DNA of 64,000 bases from Lutraria lutraria (Eukaryota > Mollusca > Bivalvia > Venerida > Mactridae): NCBI GenBank assembly GCA_964023205.1, contig OZ026847.1, positions 3,842,819-3,906,818 of the forward strand, written 5' to 3'. The notes under the pieces were generated by a model. The model ran no database searches. It was not told the DNA's origin and worked only from the letters and a program-made list of their open reading frames with translations. The translations under genes were made by a program, and so were the position numbers. Below, in pieces: positions 1-12,074 of the stretch. Positions within the stretch are counted from its first letter, which is position 1. Each line of letters begins with the position of its first letter.

Positions 1-2600
1 TACAAACTTAATAAAAACAACTAACAACACAATCCAAAAAACTAACATTTCGTCCCCCTGCAGGTCAACCATTTCGAAATGGCATGTGGAGGTCAGAAAA
101 CCAGGGACTGTTTACATAAAATTTCGTTGCAAAGCATACACATGTTTTCGATGCGAACCGCCTCTCGTGATACGTCGTTGGCCCCCAGTGAGTATAAGCA
201 TTGAAAAAGGCATCAGTCGAACATCTTAAATTCCAAGATGGCGGACATCTATTATAATCCTTTCGTCTCCGAGATTAAACATTCGGAATACCACGGATAT
301 TTTTGCTGTTATTATCATTCGGATTATCACGGATATTTTCGTATTTTCGCTTTAAATTTGTAAACAATAGCTTGTATTCCCGTTGATTCACGTCTTTTTA
401 TCGCGGGATTTGATTACTTTAAACTGTTAATACGGAAGTTGCGAATCCATGTATGTATATAAGTCCTTGATATTAATATATTATCAAATCTAATATTTAG
501 ACGAGTATTAAAGGGCAAAACGATTTAGTATTCTGCTAACATTCCGATGTTTGTTTCTTGATTTAGGTTGGTCGACAGGTCTTTTTTTTTTAAAATTAAC
601 ATTTTTTCGGAGGTAGACCTCATATGAAAATGAAAATATCGGCAAGAATATGATTTACTTCAACCGAAAGTCTAGGGCCGGCAAGGATAGAGCTGCCAAT
701 ATAAGTGGAAACAGGACCTCCATTTAAGCCTAGTTAGAAAGTGACAAGCTGCAATTCAGATACAGGCTTTTTATCGAATTTTCCGCAATTTGTAAATAAT
801 TATGAAAACCATCACATTATCTTACACAGAAGTATACAATTCTTTAACATTCAGTTATATACCGGTTTATACCGAACGAATCCTGTAAGATATGTTCGGT
901 TTGTTTAAGAAACAAAATTTTAATTTACAAATCTTACATCCACACAATCATAAATGATTATTACACATAGATTTACAAACTTACAATCAGGAAGTATTAA
1001 TCGGTACAGTAGACACCATTGGCTCATTAGTAAAAATGTCAATGTTAATGCGTAATATCTACCGTACATAATTGCAGACGTTTTGTTGTCCCATACAATG
1101 ATGGTTAAATGTATTTACTCACATGCATCGATTGCATATTCAGTACATTCCTTGGACTTAAACGTGTGATTGAATAGCTTTACTTCTCAATGTAATAAAA
1201 AGAATACTTTTAGTATTCATTAGTACTGTTTTTCAGTGTTAATAATCATTAATCCATCCACGTATGCAGATCAGTAGTATCAATACGGTATGCTTTATTT
1301 TGACAATACCGTTTCAATGTGTGCGCCAACTCGGCTGACGACATAGTTCTAATATCATTCAGTAAAAATTCAGTCCCTCCAACCTACTCAATGTGTATTA
1401 TATCTATAATCCTCAGAAATGTGCAGTTCTTACTCATATCCCCACAGACGTGAACAGACACAGACATTGCAAGCAGTTATGTAATTCAATGTATCTGGCT
1501 TGGACGTCAGGTAAAATCAAGTTTCACCAATTTATAGATTTCAAAACTAAACCATAATGATATAATATACTAAAATAAACCCACTGTAAAAAGTGCATTG
1601 CAAGTAATTTGAAACAAATATTACATTTGTTTGTTCTTCGATAAACCAATGTCGCACGTAATTAACAATTTTTGAACAACCGATTACTACCTGTATATAG
1701 GAATATATTACAGCAAGTAGCCTTAAAATGACTATAAATTAATAAAGCAGGGAATCGTGCCTCAGTTTGTTGATAACGTCTTTCAATCGTTAGATACTTG
1801 ACTTTAAAGAAAATCCGTACCCAGAACCCCGCTGTTTATTACGTAATACTCCATAGATAAACAATGAAAACAAGTATCAAAATTCTGATGCACGGTTCCC
1901 TAGATTAACATTTCCGTTACATAATAATGCAAATCGCTTTGAAATCCGTCATCAAATAAGACAGCAATGTTAATTCGAAAATGACACCTGCCATGTTTTT
2001 TAAGCTGAGCAATTAACAATTAAAGTATCGGATCATTATTGTCTCATGTAATCAACGAACTTGACGCACCCCATTTAATTTTGATAGCCAATCAAAATCG
2101 CTTATGTTAACGGTTCAATAATTGAAACCACGCCCAGGTTTTAAGTCTAGTAAGAGATTTTATAACATTTTTTTGTCATTAATGAATAAATAGTATTATA
2201 TCGTACCAATACAATGCACATTACGTTAGAGATGTTTAACGCTGATAAGGCAGAGTCGATAAAGGGATGCAGTATTTATCGCATTAAAACACCATTTTTG
2301 AGCGTTCGGTTAATATTTTTTGTTGCTTGGTATTAAAGTATGAAATTTAATCTTTGTAAATATCGTAAAATATCATTTTATGTTATTTTAGCAATTATAA
2401 CCAAGACAGATACCTTAAAAATTTTGGTATTACCCAAACCAAATCTCACATAAGAGGAGCCGTGTTTAACTTTCACTTTAAAGGGTAGAAATATGTTGTT
2501 TATTTCATGAATATGTCATATGTAAATAATGATTTGAAAAAATGCTGACTAGTGCCAAACATGGCCGTTTTTACCCAGGAATAGAGCGCAACTTGCAGAA
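1..2600. other. Non-coding stretch with a YY1-like site near 233
   Basis: I see no convincing exon here. Around 233-243 the sequence AAGATGGCGGAC matches the YY1-type initiator motif seen at many animal promoters. It starts a 42-codon reading frame (237-362) containing an imperfect direct repeat, roughly 'attcgga..atcacggatatttt' twice (about 280-347). That frame is probably chance translation of the repeat. The rest, 400-2600, is AT-rich sequence with no recognisable domain or repeat. Confidence 0.35.
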
Positions 2601-2830
2601 ACAACGTGCTAGCGTAGTAATTTCAACGAAAGGACATGATCAAAATCATTTCAATGTTTCGTCTAGCTGTGAGACCGCCACCTTTCACTACCAAGGGTGT
2701 TTGTGATATGTAGTATACCAGGCTATCACAATACATAGACCACTCCCCTCTATGATTGTCAGATGCAGCAATTTGCATCATCTGTTGGCATAACCTGGAT
2801 TTATCAGTGAAAATATTTTCATCCAAGCAA
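2560..2830 (-). pseudogene. Possible Tc1-type transposase relic
   Basis: The minus-strand frame holds a segment resembling the middle of Tc1-family DDE transposases. F-T-D-K-S-R-L stands where Tc1 proteins have F-T-D-E-S-R-F, and V-K-G-G-G-L-T-A-R-R stands where they have V-M-V-W-G-G-I. If this is right, the first catalytic Asp is kept and the following Glu has become Lys. No inverted termini or flanking TA were found. The resemblance is short and judged by eye only, so it could be chance. Confidence 0.28.
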
Positions 2831-2999
2831 GCAAGAGTTCCTTATTGATGCACACGACTCAACAGCTCATAACTTAAAGAATAGGTCGTTTCACTTGTGT
2901 AAATATATCACCCATGAATGGATCACGGGGTGACATATTAGCAAGTTTACAAAGGCGAGACAATAAAGCCTCCTTGTTCAGCAATGCATTATAGCAGGC

Positions 3000-4400
3000 A
3001 TTCCGGTTATTACATTTTGTATAACAAAAGTTGCATTGCACACCATTTAAACTCCCAACAAAGTGAAAAAATTGGAGTCATTTGTTGGCCTTTTGACCGT
3101 CTAAAGCATAGTTATGAAATATTACAACACTAATTCTTGTAAATATAAAATGACTTTCATATGATCCAGAAATTGTTAAAGGACACGCTTTTCTTACGTG
3201 ACGTCATATAAATGCTGCAAGATGAAAGATTACCGCATACAGAGACTACGATTTACTAAATCAACACGTATAAGTATCAGTAACTGAGTTAAGGTCACGA
3301 TAGAGGTACCGCAGCTTACATTGGGTTTCAAACAAACTATTAAACAGAAATTAAAACAACTTATTTGTTATGTTAAAAAAGCATGCGGAATGAACTCTAA
3401 TATATAGTGCAATGATCGTCGCCATATTTTGGTAAAGACATCATGTGATGCATTCATGTTACCGATGAAATACAGTTTAAATTTTACATACTGAGGAAGT
3501 ATTTACACAGGACAACACAATATAACATATTATATAACTTGGTTATCTAGTTATATATAAAGGTGATCTGAGCAGTCTCTTGATTCTTTTGTGCTCTGAA
3601 CATTTATTCAATAAAAGGTGTGTTGTTTCAATTGGAAAAAATAAAATCTAAGAGTACATTTACTTCATGTTTATTTGTATAGTTCCTTGCCTATTAAATG
3701 TAGAACAATAAGTGATCAGTACATAATAAATGTAATAACATGATATTGTATTTAGTAGATAAGTAGGTCCAAGTGCATGTATTCAGCTATCATTTATTTC
3801 GTATTACATATTTCAAGTCTTTCTACACTCGGTATTAGTCTGAACAGACAAGTTGATTAGAGATGAGTTGTTGTTTACTTGCCAAGATATACAACAGAAA
3901 ATCTTCATGTTCAATCACAACGATTATTCCGAGACTAACATTAAAGAAGAAGAATAGTTTCATTCGAATATTCAAACACACTGAAAACACTAGAATGAAC
4001 ATTTACCATAATTATGTTTGTATGTTAACATTGTGTTTGTGGTGTAATACGATATTAGGATTATAATTATATTGTTCTTGTACTCTAAATATCTATAAAT
4101 GTACGTAACAGGTAACACAACTGACAACATGCCATTTACATCGCTGTTATTATTCAAAGTATTACAAAGAATTTGATATGTGTGTGTTAAAACTCCTTTT
4201 CATACAACGCAAAAATACATACAAGCTTGTCATATGTCAATTGCTCACTTCTAATGCTATTAGTAATAATATTATTCATTCTAGATTGGAATAGAATACA
4301 TTTTATCTTCATCCAGTCCTTCATACACATGACTTTCAGATTGTCTATCTGGAAGTGTAAAGAAATGATCTGCATTTTAAGCCTACTACTAGCATTAAGT
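3000..4400. repeat. Duplicated downstream flank of the EGF-receptor family, copy 1
   Basis: This block aligns in the same order with about 6550-8060 and, in part, with 16010-17430. Shared landmarks include 'ggcat..cgttaaa..cccaa' near 3000-3140, 'atataaatgctgcaagatga' near 3208, 'acaataagt' near 3707, and 'agctatcattta' near 3786. In copies A and B the block lies directly downstream (minus sense) of the last coding exon, so it marks the 3' flank of the ancestral gene. Here it is attached only to the orphan tail exon at 4276-4348. Confidence 0.7.
4276..4348 (-). pseudogene. Orphan last (cytoplasmic tail) exon of a fourth EGF receptor copy
   Basis: After a good acceptor (cttccag, AG at 4350-4349) the minus strand reads D-R-Q-S-E-S-H-V-Y-E-G-L-D-E-D-K-M-Y-S-I-P-I and stops at TAG 4281-4283. 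The sister copies continue to a TGA, whose counterpart is at 4276-4278. The V-Y-E-G-L core matches the tails of copies A and C, but the second tyrosine (L-Y-G) has become Asp. No transmembrane, EGF or signal exon of this copy is visible between here and copy A. It is therefore a remnant of a deleted or partially duplicated gene. Confidence 0.75.
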
Positions 4401-5400
4401 CTAAAACATTATGTCCGATTCTAACATTAATTTTTTTTTCTCATGAAATAAGCACTATTATCTCTTGGTCATGTTATAACTTCCTATTTGCAATACGTAA
4501 TAAGTAAACATATATTCTACAATCATATATTTTTTAAAAAGTTATCTTACTGTTATAAAACATTCCATAAACATAATATTTGACAGTTTTCAGAGTGTAA
4601 AAAGAATTCCTGGGTAGTAGAGGGTCTGTGGGGGACCTTCAGACGCCGGTAGCCCGTGATACCAAGAGCATTTTTCGGATGTAATTTATGGAACGATATA
4701 AACGCTAGTGACATGCGCAATCTAGAGGGAAAACATTATTTCGGTCTCAAACATATACAATCTTTACCGTTTAGAACAAGATCTAATATGGTTAAGGTCT
4801 TCTTGGATTTACGTCAATTGAAAATTTTATTGATCAATAGTAGTTAAATTTCCTCGGTCCTATTTGTAGAATGAAATGAACAGACATCATATTAAAACTG
4901 TTCCTACAAATATTGTTTCAATACTGGTACAGATGTTCAGTGAAACAGTTAGGTTTTATTCCAGACAATGTTCGAATTTTTTCAAAGAGATGTCCTATGT
5001 ACCGTTTGTAGTTTAATTTACAATGATTATAATTAGCATGTTAAATTTCAATGTGAATAAGATGTCTACAGTCACTACGTATGTTATTTTTAAATATGCT
5101 ATCTATCAAAGCATACTGATCGTTTATATAACATTTTCAAAGAAGACGGAAACAGATCATTACAACTACAATTATTACTTGACCATGTTGACGATAACGT
5201 TAGAAATATGTTCAATAACTCGCACGGTAACAATTATTATTGAACATTGTTAAGGTACTAATTCTCCTAAACGTTTGTAATATATTTATGTATACCTTTG
5301 TTTGTTTGCCAGTATTAGTATATTGTATGCTTCTTTCATTGTTAATTGTACACATTATGTATGTAACTCTTCATCATTTTGGAGAAATAAAAGTTGTATA
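4400..5400. other. AT-rich non-coding stretch
   Basis: Between the orphan tail exon and the SINE-like fragment I see only short chance reading frames, such as 5023-5253 (+). There are no splice-flanked exons, no domains and no inverted repeats. Confidence 0.4.
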
Positions 5401-5429
5401 TATTTAGTATAGATATACGCCCATTTCCA

Positions 5430-5650
5430 ACAGCAGAGTCATACGAGGCGGGCAGTTCATCTATTGTTCCTCGGAAGCACAAGTACGTAATAGATCCCCA
5501 TCCTCTGAGAGCGTATGCCTACTTTCTCACATAAAGAGACACGGTCGTTATCTTGACACGAACCCACGACCCTCTTTTCCATTACAGTTTACAGTAATTT
5601 GAAGTCAGCTACCTTAACTACTCGATCACAGAGGCGGGTCATTGCCATTA
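5430..5650 (-). mobile_element. tRNA-headed SINE-like fragment
   Basis: Read on the minus strand from about 5640, the sequence has a tRNA-like head. An A-box-like segment (TGATCGAGTAGTTAAGG) is followed about 50 nt later by a B-box-like GGGTTCGTGTC. The segment before the B box ('gtcgtg') is the usual tRNA T-arm neighbourhood. The head resembles the plus-strand fragment at 6268. No oligo-A tail or target duplication was resolved. Confidence 0.5.
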
Positions 5651-5699
5651 GAATATTTGAGGACACAGCATTGCCATGAGTAAAGATGAATGACATTCC

Positions 5700-6180
5700 C
5701 CACTTATTTTTGGAACTTAACTGTGCTATAATCGACAAAAAATCATGAACAATGCATTTCTGAGTTCCTTATCAAGGAACAGTTTCAATGCTGCATATGA
5801 ACAGGTGTATTTGTGGTACAACAAGGAAGAATCTATAACGAATTTGCACGTTTAAACATAGCATGTTAGAAAAGATTTAATCTTTAACAAAATTTGTAAC
5901 TTGTGCCCTCATCACAATGAGACTGAACAATGCAAGCATTAAATGCTAATGTTATCTTACTATTTAGTCTATAACAGATGAGACTCTATAACAACAGTTG
6001 AAACAATGTATTGTCGAAGGGACAAATACCGATTGTTTTACCCAAGGAGAAGTGTTCTTTGTTTGATGGAATGCCCTCTACAATGGCGGAGAAGTGTATA
6101 AACACATTGACAAGATGTTGATTGATACGGACGGGATTACTTCTGAAGTCAAAAGAGGAGGACGTTGGAGATGTGAATAA
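5700..6180. repeat. Dispersed repeat, partner at about 13490-14200
   Basis: Landmarks shared with 13490-14200 include 'ttccttatcaagg', 'catatg.acaggt', 'acaaggaagaat', a tract with 'atgcaagcat', and 'gttgga.atgt' at the end. Both are in the same orientation upstream or downstream of EGF receptor copies, so this looks like another part of the duplicated unit rather than a mobile element. Confidence 0.6.
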
Positions 6181-6267
6181 GAAAGTTAAATTGCAGGTTG
6201 CATTGCAATCTTACGGTTATTTCTTTTTCTTATGATTCACTAAAGCCGCGGCTTGATCCCAATATTG

Positions 6268-6345
6268 TAAGACCCACCTCCGTGGTCGAATGGTTAAGTT
6301 CACTGACTTCAAATCACTGTAACATCACATGGACGGAGAGCCAAA
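6268..6345 (+). mobile_element. tRNA-like SINE head fragment
   Basis: The segment 'cctccgtggtcgaatggtta' followed by 'agttcactgacttcaaatca' has the A-box spacing of a tRNA gene and resembles the head of the fragment at 5565-5638 on the other strand. No clear B box follows, so this is a fragment and not a functional tRNA. Confidence 0.45.
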
Positions 6346-6446
6346 CTACCGATCATGTCTGTTTATGTGAGATAGTAGGCAGTTGCTTACGGAGCATAGT
6401 AGTCTAGTACTGGTTCTTCCAATTCTTCCCAGGAGAGATGGTTTTA

Positions 6447-6530
6447 CCCCCCCCCCCCTCCTTTCTGCAGTCATATAAGGCGGACAGATAGTCCGCCTTA
6501 TATGACCGCAGAAAGGAGGGGGGGGGGGTA
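6447..6530. repeat. Long near-perfect hairpin (foldback element)
   Basis: Two arms of about 39 bp, one with a run of C (CCCCCCCCTCC..), the other with the matching run of G, are separated by the 5-base loop 'agata'. The stem core is 'tcatataaggcggac' and its complement, with a single mismatch (cagtc versus gaccg). It carries no coding sequence. It could be a very short foldback transposon or a cruciform-prone palindrome. Confidence 0.85.
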
Positions 6531-6549
6531 AACTCGATATAAACAAACA

Positions 6550-7925
6550 AACCAGATGTTGTTAAAGAACACGCTTACCTTACTTTATGTCATATAAATG
6601 CTGCAAGATGAAAGCTAACCGCACACAGATAAAACGAGTACAAGTACTAGTATCACTAACTGAGTTGAGGTCTCGACTGGTGTACTGCAGCTAACATCGG
6701 ATTTCAAACTTGTAAACAGGAAAATTGTAACGATACCTATACTTGTTATGTTAAGACAAACAATGCGGAAGTTATTTTCATTATAGTTTCCAATGAGCTC
6801 TGTAATACATATAGGGCTATGATCATCGCCATATTTTGGTCAAAACATTATGGGATGCATTCATGTTACCGATGAAATACCGATGAACGTTTACATATAT
6901 ACGTTTGTAAGATTGAGAACTGCGGAAGTACGTAGACAGGACCGCAGTACATAGCATAGTATCTAGATTGGTTAATACTGTAGTTGTATATTAATATTTT
7001 CCGAGCGATAGACGTGATTTATGTAACGATCTTGCAATCCTGCAATTAATATCCGCTAGAATCTTTATGAGATCTGAACATCTATTCAATAACGAATGTG
7101 TTGTTTGAATTAGAAAAGTAGAATCTAAGATTACATTTACTTACTAGTATATTTTTGAATTTGAGTTTTAAAGTTGTTTAATTAATTTCAGTCGTAAATG
7201 AAACGAGGGGTGTTATAAAACTATCGAAAAAGAATAACAATTGACGCTTGTTAGGATGATGTTTATTGATATATTTCTATATTTGATAAATGTACAACAA
7301 TAAGTGATCAGAGCATGATAAATGTTATAAAATGATATATATCGTTCTTATTAGTAAATCACTATTACATATATTCAGCTATCATTTATTCCGTATTACA
7401 CGTATCTTACAACACACAGCTTAGGACAGAGCAGACAAGTTAATTGGAGATAGGTCGTATAAATTAGAGTGTAACGTGATCACAGGTAGTTTGATCCTCA
7501 GGTTATTATACTTCATGTACTTAATGTATCTTGTTGTCCCACTGGTAGATTACATACCACTTAGTAGAGCTGGTGAATTTTAGTTAAGTTTGGGTTATTA
7601 TTATCATCATACCAAACTTCCGTAGAGAAATAATGTTCAAAAGTGCTTTACAAATTAATTTACATATAACATACAAACATATAAATGTAAATTAAAACAG
7701 ATAACAGTATATTGAAAGCATAGATATACAGTTCGTCATTACATCTCGTCGGTATTAATATTTTATCAGCAAACTTCTACTAACACTGCCGACACTACGC
7801 TACGTACATTTCTATGTTAGTCAAAGTATTAAATATGTTTATATAAGAGCCCTGCTAATGCAACACCGACAGTAGCTTTTAATATGGCCAATGCCGGCCG
7901 ATAAAGCTGTTTGTAATAATTCTAT
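6550..7925. repeat. Duplicated downstream flank of the EGF-receptor family, copy 2
   Basis: This is the 3' flank of receptor copy A in minus sense. It aligns with 3170-4270 and 16190-17330. Shared pieces are 'atataaatgctgcaagatga' (6590), 'atgggatgcattcatgttac' (6850), 'tgtacaacaataagtgatca' (7293), and 'agctatcatttattccgtat' (7377). It is non-coding; part probably serves as the 3' UTR of copy A. Confidence 0.65.
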
Positions 7926-10900
7926 TCATTCTGGGAAAGAATTAATACCTTTGTCTTCCATTTCATCTCCATACAGCCCTTCATACACTGGGCTTTCAGA
8001 TTGTCTAACTGGAAGTGTAAAGTAATACTAGTATATCAGCAGTAATAACGCTTACCAGCAATTGATCGGAAACAAAATATCCGATTTTAATATCTATGAA
8101 CATTAAACTTTCTGAAATAAACAAAAACCTTACATTTTCATGTTTTAAATCTTCACATGAAAATTGAGATTGTTACCAATCATAATTTATTCATAATGTT
8201 TCTCGATGTTAACTTAATAAAATTACCAATAGATACGGTATCCACTGAATGCAGTTGTCCGACATCTGATTGCATTTCATGAGTTTCTCTCATAGGTAGA
8301 GCTTTTTTCCTGAAAAGAAAGTTCATTGTTGCAATAACGTTCTCAAGTACGATGTCTCATGTAATAAGAAGAAAATTTCCCTTGTATAGCAAGATATTTT
8401 GTCTAGCACAGTTAACATATCAACACTGTTAGATTCTTTCAATGTAGATAGTTTCAAGAGTATATATCCCTGTATTCTAAGGATTCTGTATGCGTTGATA
8501 ACACATATTTATAAAAAAACATAGCCATGTTGTTCACCTTTAACTTAAACCAGCCAAAATGTATAATATTTCACTTTGCAAAGAACACGTCGTGATTATT
8601 AGATAAATCATAAAAGGTTCAATGGGAACACATTTTGTAACACGTAAAGCGCAATAATATTTCAACTCGGCATCATGAATTTCATTTCAATTTACAGAAA
8701 ATCAAACTAGTGAATGTCTGTTTGCATGATTTACAATACCGTTGTACGTTCGAGTCTATGAATCATAAATTGGTCAGCAGTTGCTTAATTCACAAGTGAC
8801 GTCTTCCTGAACAAATTAAATCTAAAAATATTTCAATAACACTTAATATAAAGTATATGCTACTGTATCCTTACCGTTTGTAGATGAAAAACACAACAAG
8901 TGCTGTACATCCAAACACAACACAGGCGCCAATTATCCCACCGACAATAGCTCCAATATCTGGTTTTGGTGCCCTTGCCGACATTTTGTAATCTGTAAAA
9001 CGTACTTAATGGTTTATATACTAGTTTCTATAATATGGTAAAACGTACTTAATGGTTTATATACTAGTTTCTATTATATGGTAACACGTACTTAATGGTT
9101 TATATACTAGTTTCTATAATATGGTAAAACGTACTTAATGGTTTATATACTAGTTTCTATAATATGGTACTGATTTGTCTGCTCAATAATACTCAATTAT
9201 AACAATTTCATAAAAACAGTATTCCCTATTTATTGTTATTTCTTTGATAGCTACCCAAGGTACTTCAATTCAGTTATTGCACCTGTTGCAAAAAATTGAA
9301 ATGAGATAAGTATTGTGTTCATGCATAACTTTATCGTGAGTTTTATTGAAATGGATTGTCTTTTTTTCTTTGAACTAAAAACGGGCTACTCGTATTGAAT
9401 TCAGTATAAATTACTGAGGCCAAAACATCAAAGGAATGTCATCAATTTTAAAAAGTGTCAGGATAATTAAATCTCTATCATGCAAACTTAGAAGACTTAT
9501 AAAAGAAATCAGAATCGAATCTGTCTACACATTTTGGACATTATGGGTATATAACTAAATTATAACTAAATGTATGCTGTTGTGTAAAACGTTTAAACAA
9601 TAATAATAAATAAGCCATCGTCGATTGTTACAGTATGTTAGTGAAGCATATATTGGTTATGTAAATTAAATGTTTATGGCTTTTTCCCCTCAGTCATTAA
9701 GATGTTATATCTTGATGTCATTTAGATTCATATTTGTATTTCAGGTAAACGTGATGCTCGGGATATGAAAACTATTCTGTTTCAAAACTTAAATATTATT
9801 GATGAACAGAAAAACAAACACAATGACAAGCTAGTTACATTTTCGTTCTAATAGTATCTAGTCGTTCAACTTTTAATGATATCAATTTCAAGGAGTTCAT
9901 GGTTATCGTACAATTTTCTACCTTTCAAACAATATTCCTCTGTGGAATCATCAGAGCAACCATATATACAGACACCATCATCTTGTGAACATGTTTCGTT
10001 GATACATTCCTTACTGCAATGTTGGTTACATTTGTCACCATGGTAACCGGCGATGCATCCGTCACATTGTCCAGTGTATTGGTCGCAAGAGTCATTAAGA
10101 CAAGCATATTTACAATAGTCAGTACATCTTATGTTGTAATATCCAGTGACACATCCGTGCAAACATTTCCCCGTTGTCATGTCACAAAAGTCCATGTGTT
10201 GTATATGAAGGCATGTTTCTGAACACTCAGTCAAACATTTAAGTCCGAAATACCCACGTTTACATGACCTGCAAAAGCCACTCTCTTTGAAACATTCTCC
10301 AAGACAATTTCCAGGACAATACATATCGCATATGTCTCCAAATATTCCAGGCTTGCATTTGTCACAGTGACCTGTTGTTCTATTACATTCATCGCTAAAG
10401 CAACCCGTCGTTAATGTACATTGCAAACTGCAATCTGCCCCGTAATATCCAGCACAGCAAACATCGCATTTCTTCCCGTCGTAATTACCCACACAACCAT
10501 TTGAACAGTCCCCATTATATTTGCTGCAAACGTCATATTTACAATTTGATGGACAAGTCGCATTGCAATGTTCTCCATAGAAACCAACAATGCAATGTTC
10601 ACATTTATTTCCGGTAAATTGAACACTTCTACAACCATGTGAGCACGTACCTTGATATCGCGTACATACGGTATCTTTACAGTGGATAGGACAAAAATAT
10701 TGGCATATATCACCATACATTCCATTGACACAGATATCGCAGTAATCACCAATAATATTTGATGCTACACAACCTTGGGTACAGGTTCCATTCACCTCTT
10801 CACATTCATTGTTCAAACATTCTGTTGACGGACAGCTAGCGTTACAACCAAATCCATATTTTCCGGGAACGCAGTCCTGACAAAGGTTGTTCCTGCCGGA

Positions 10901-12074
10901 AGCATAGTTTGTCTTACAGCCCTCCGTACATGTTCCGCTACTTTGATCACATTCGTTGTTTAAACATGTTGAACTTAAACAGTCCAAATCACAATTATGT
11001 CCGTATTTACCAGCAACACAAACATTGCACAGATTTCCGTCACCTGGTGCAAATCTATCAATACACCCGTTGATGCAAGCTCCATCAGTCATACTGCATA
11101 AATCATCTTTACATGTAGCAGGACAGAGTAAAGTACAGTTAGGTCCGAACCATCCGTTCTTACATCCATGTGTACAAGACCCGTCTGCCTGACTGCAAAC
11201 ATCTTTTTTACAATTTGAAGGATACTGTGAAGCACATGCAGCAGAACCGTACCAGCCATCTTTACAAACGGTACAATTTGTATTTGATGAACATCGCTGA
11301 CAGTTGACTGGACATTCAGCGTACAGTTTGTTGAAGTTCCATTATGATATCCATCTGTACATTCATAGCATATATGATACGTAGGATGATTTGGTTTTCC
11401 ATACAGTCTTCCACACGAAACACACTGATCTGGACAACTTCCGGTGCATATATTTCCAAAGTAACCAGGTGTACAGCCTTCTACACAGTCGCATCGGTAA
11501 TTGCAATTTTTATTAACGCATCTACCACAGAAATCGCAAATACAGTCCACCGACGCTGTCAACAAACAAGAAACACAATTAATTATCGAAAGAACATGGT
11601 ATTTACTATTGACTTTCCTTTTAAATACGACGATGTTTGCATAACGTTTTGTATTACAACGAATCACATACTCGTACAATGGTAGTACACTATGTCATCA
11701 GTTGATCCTACCATGGAATTGAACATTTGGAACTATTTTCGTTAAGGTTAATGTTTGTCGGAAAAATTTACAAACCGACTGTTGAGAAATGGTCGTAACC
11801 TTGTGTTCATACAGAACAACAAAACAAACATTTCATCTTAGACGCGACAGGGGACGATGACGTAGTGTACTACCATTGAAATATAAAACTTTGCGTTACT
11901 TAAAAAATCTTAGTCAATGTTGGCGAGATGTTATATGCAACACATAGAATTAGCGCTACAGCAATTTTTGAATTATGCGAACACTGATAATAATTTCTAT
12001 GAAGTCAATAAAACATAAACGTACTCACGGATGATCGTGACGACTATAAGTGCGAGTAACATTGACGATGTCAT
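7926..12074 (-). CDS. EGF-repeat type I membrane protein (MEGF/draper-like), copy A, with one frameshift
   Basis: Five exons are read with matching phases: 12029-12074 (M-T-S-S-M-L-L-A-L-I-V-V-T-I-I signal peptide, donor GTGAGTA), 9922-11555 (about 13 EGF-like units), 8875-8992 (transmembrane), 8227-8309 and 7926-8008 (cytoplasmic, TGA stop). The large exon has the units' G-x-Y/F-G-x-x-C and C-x-x-G-C spacing. The transmembrane exon runs G-A-I-V-G-G-I-I-G-A-C-V-V-F-G then a hydrophobic stretch and Y-K-R. The tail has S-P-V-Y-E-G-L-Y-G-D. Architecture matches MEGF10/11, SREC or draper-like phagocytic receptors, but no EMI domain is seen; ligand unknown. One base is missing at 11315-11322: the exon is 3n+2 long, while its splice phases need 3n+1. 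It could be a young pseudogene, an allele or an assembly error. Confidence 0.8.
8875..8992 (-). CDS. Transmembrane exon of copy A
   Basis: The acceptor is ttttacag (AG 8994-8993) and the donor CG|GTAAGG (8875/8874). It codes D-Y-K-M-S-A-R-A-P-K-P-D then a glycine-rich hydrophobic helix of about 23 residues and the basic stop-transfer Y-K-R. Exons of 121 nt with the same design are at 17952-18072 (B) and 23902-24022 (C). The acceptor directly abuts a 43-bp tandem repeat. Confidence 0.85.
8996..9169. repeat. 43-bp minisatellite, four copies, in intron 2 of copy A
   Basis: The unit 'cgtacttaatggtttatata' + 'ctagtttctataatatggta' + 'aaa' starts at 9001, 9044, 9087 and 9130, an exact 43-bp period, with few substitutions (for instance 'attatatg' and 'taacac' in copy 2). 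It begins at the polypyrimidine tract of the transmembrane-exon acceptor, so each unit carries a copy of the pre-acceptor sequence without the AG. Confidence 0.95.
9170..9865. other. Intron 2 remainder of copy A
   Basis: Intronic sequence between the EGF exon and the minisatellite. I see no domain, repeat or extra exon in it. Confidence 0.5.
9922..11555 (-). CDS. Large EGF-repeat exon of copy A
   Basis: The exon begins after the acceptor ttgacag (AG 11557-11556) and ends at AAAG|GTAGAA (9922/9921). It opens P-S-V-D-C-I-C-D-F-C-G-R-C and closes E-E-Y-C-L-K. Upstream of about 11318 one frame is open; downstream the next frame is open without interruption to the donor. A substitution turns the usual Cys of the C-P-S unit into Tyr (S-Q-Y-P-S), which would leave an unpaired cysteine. 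Compared with copy C it has extra units around 10250-10680 and lacks one unit that C has. Confidence 0.8.
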
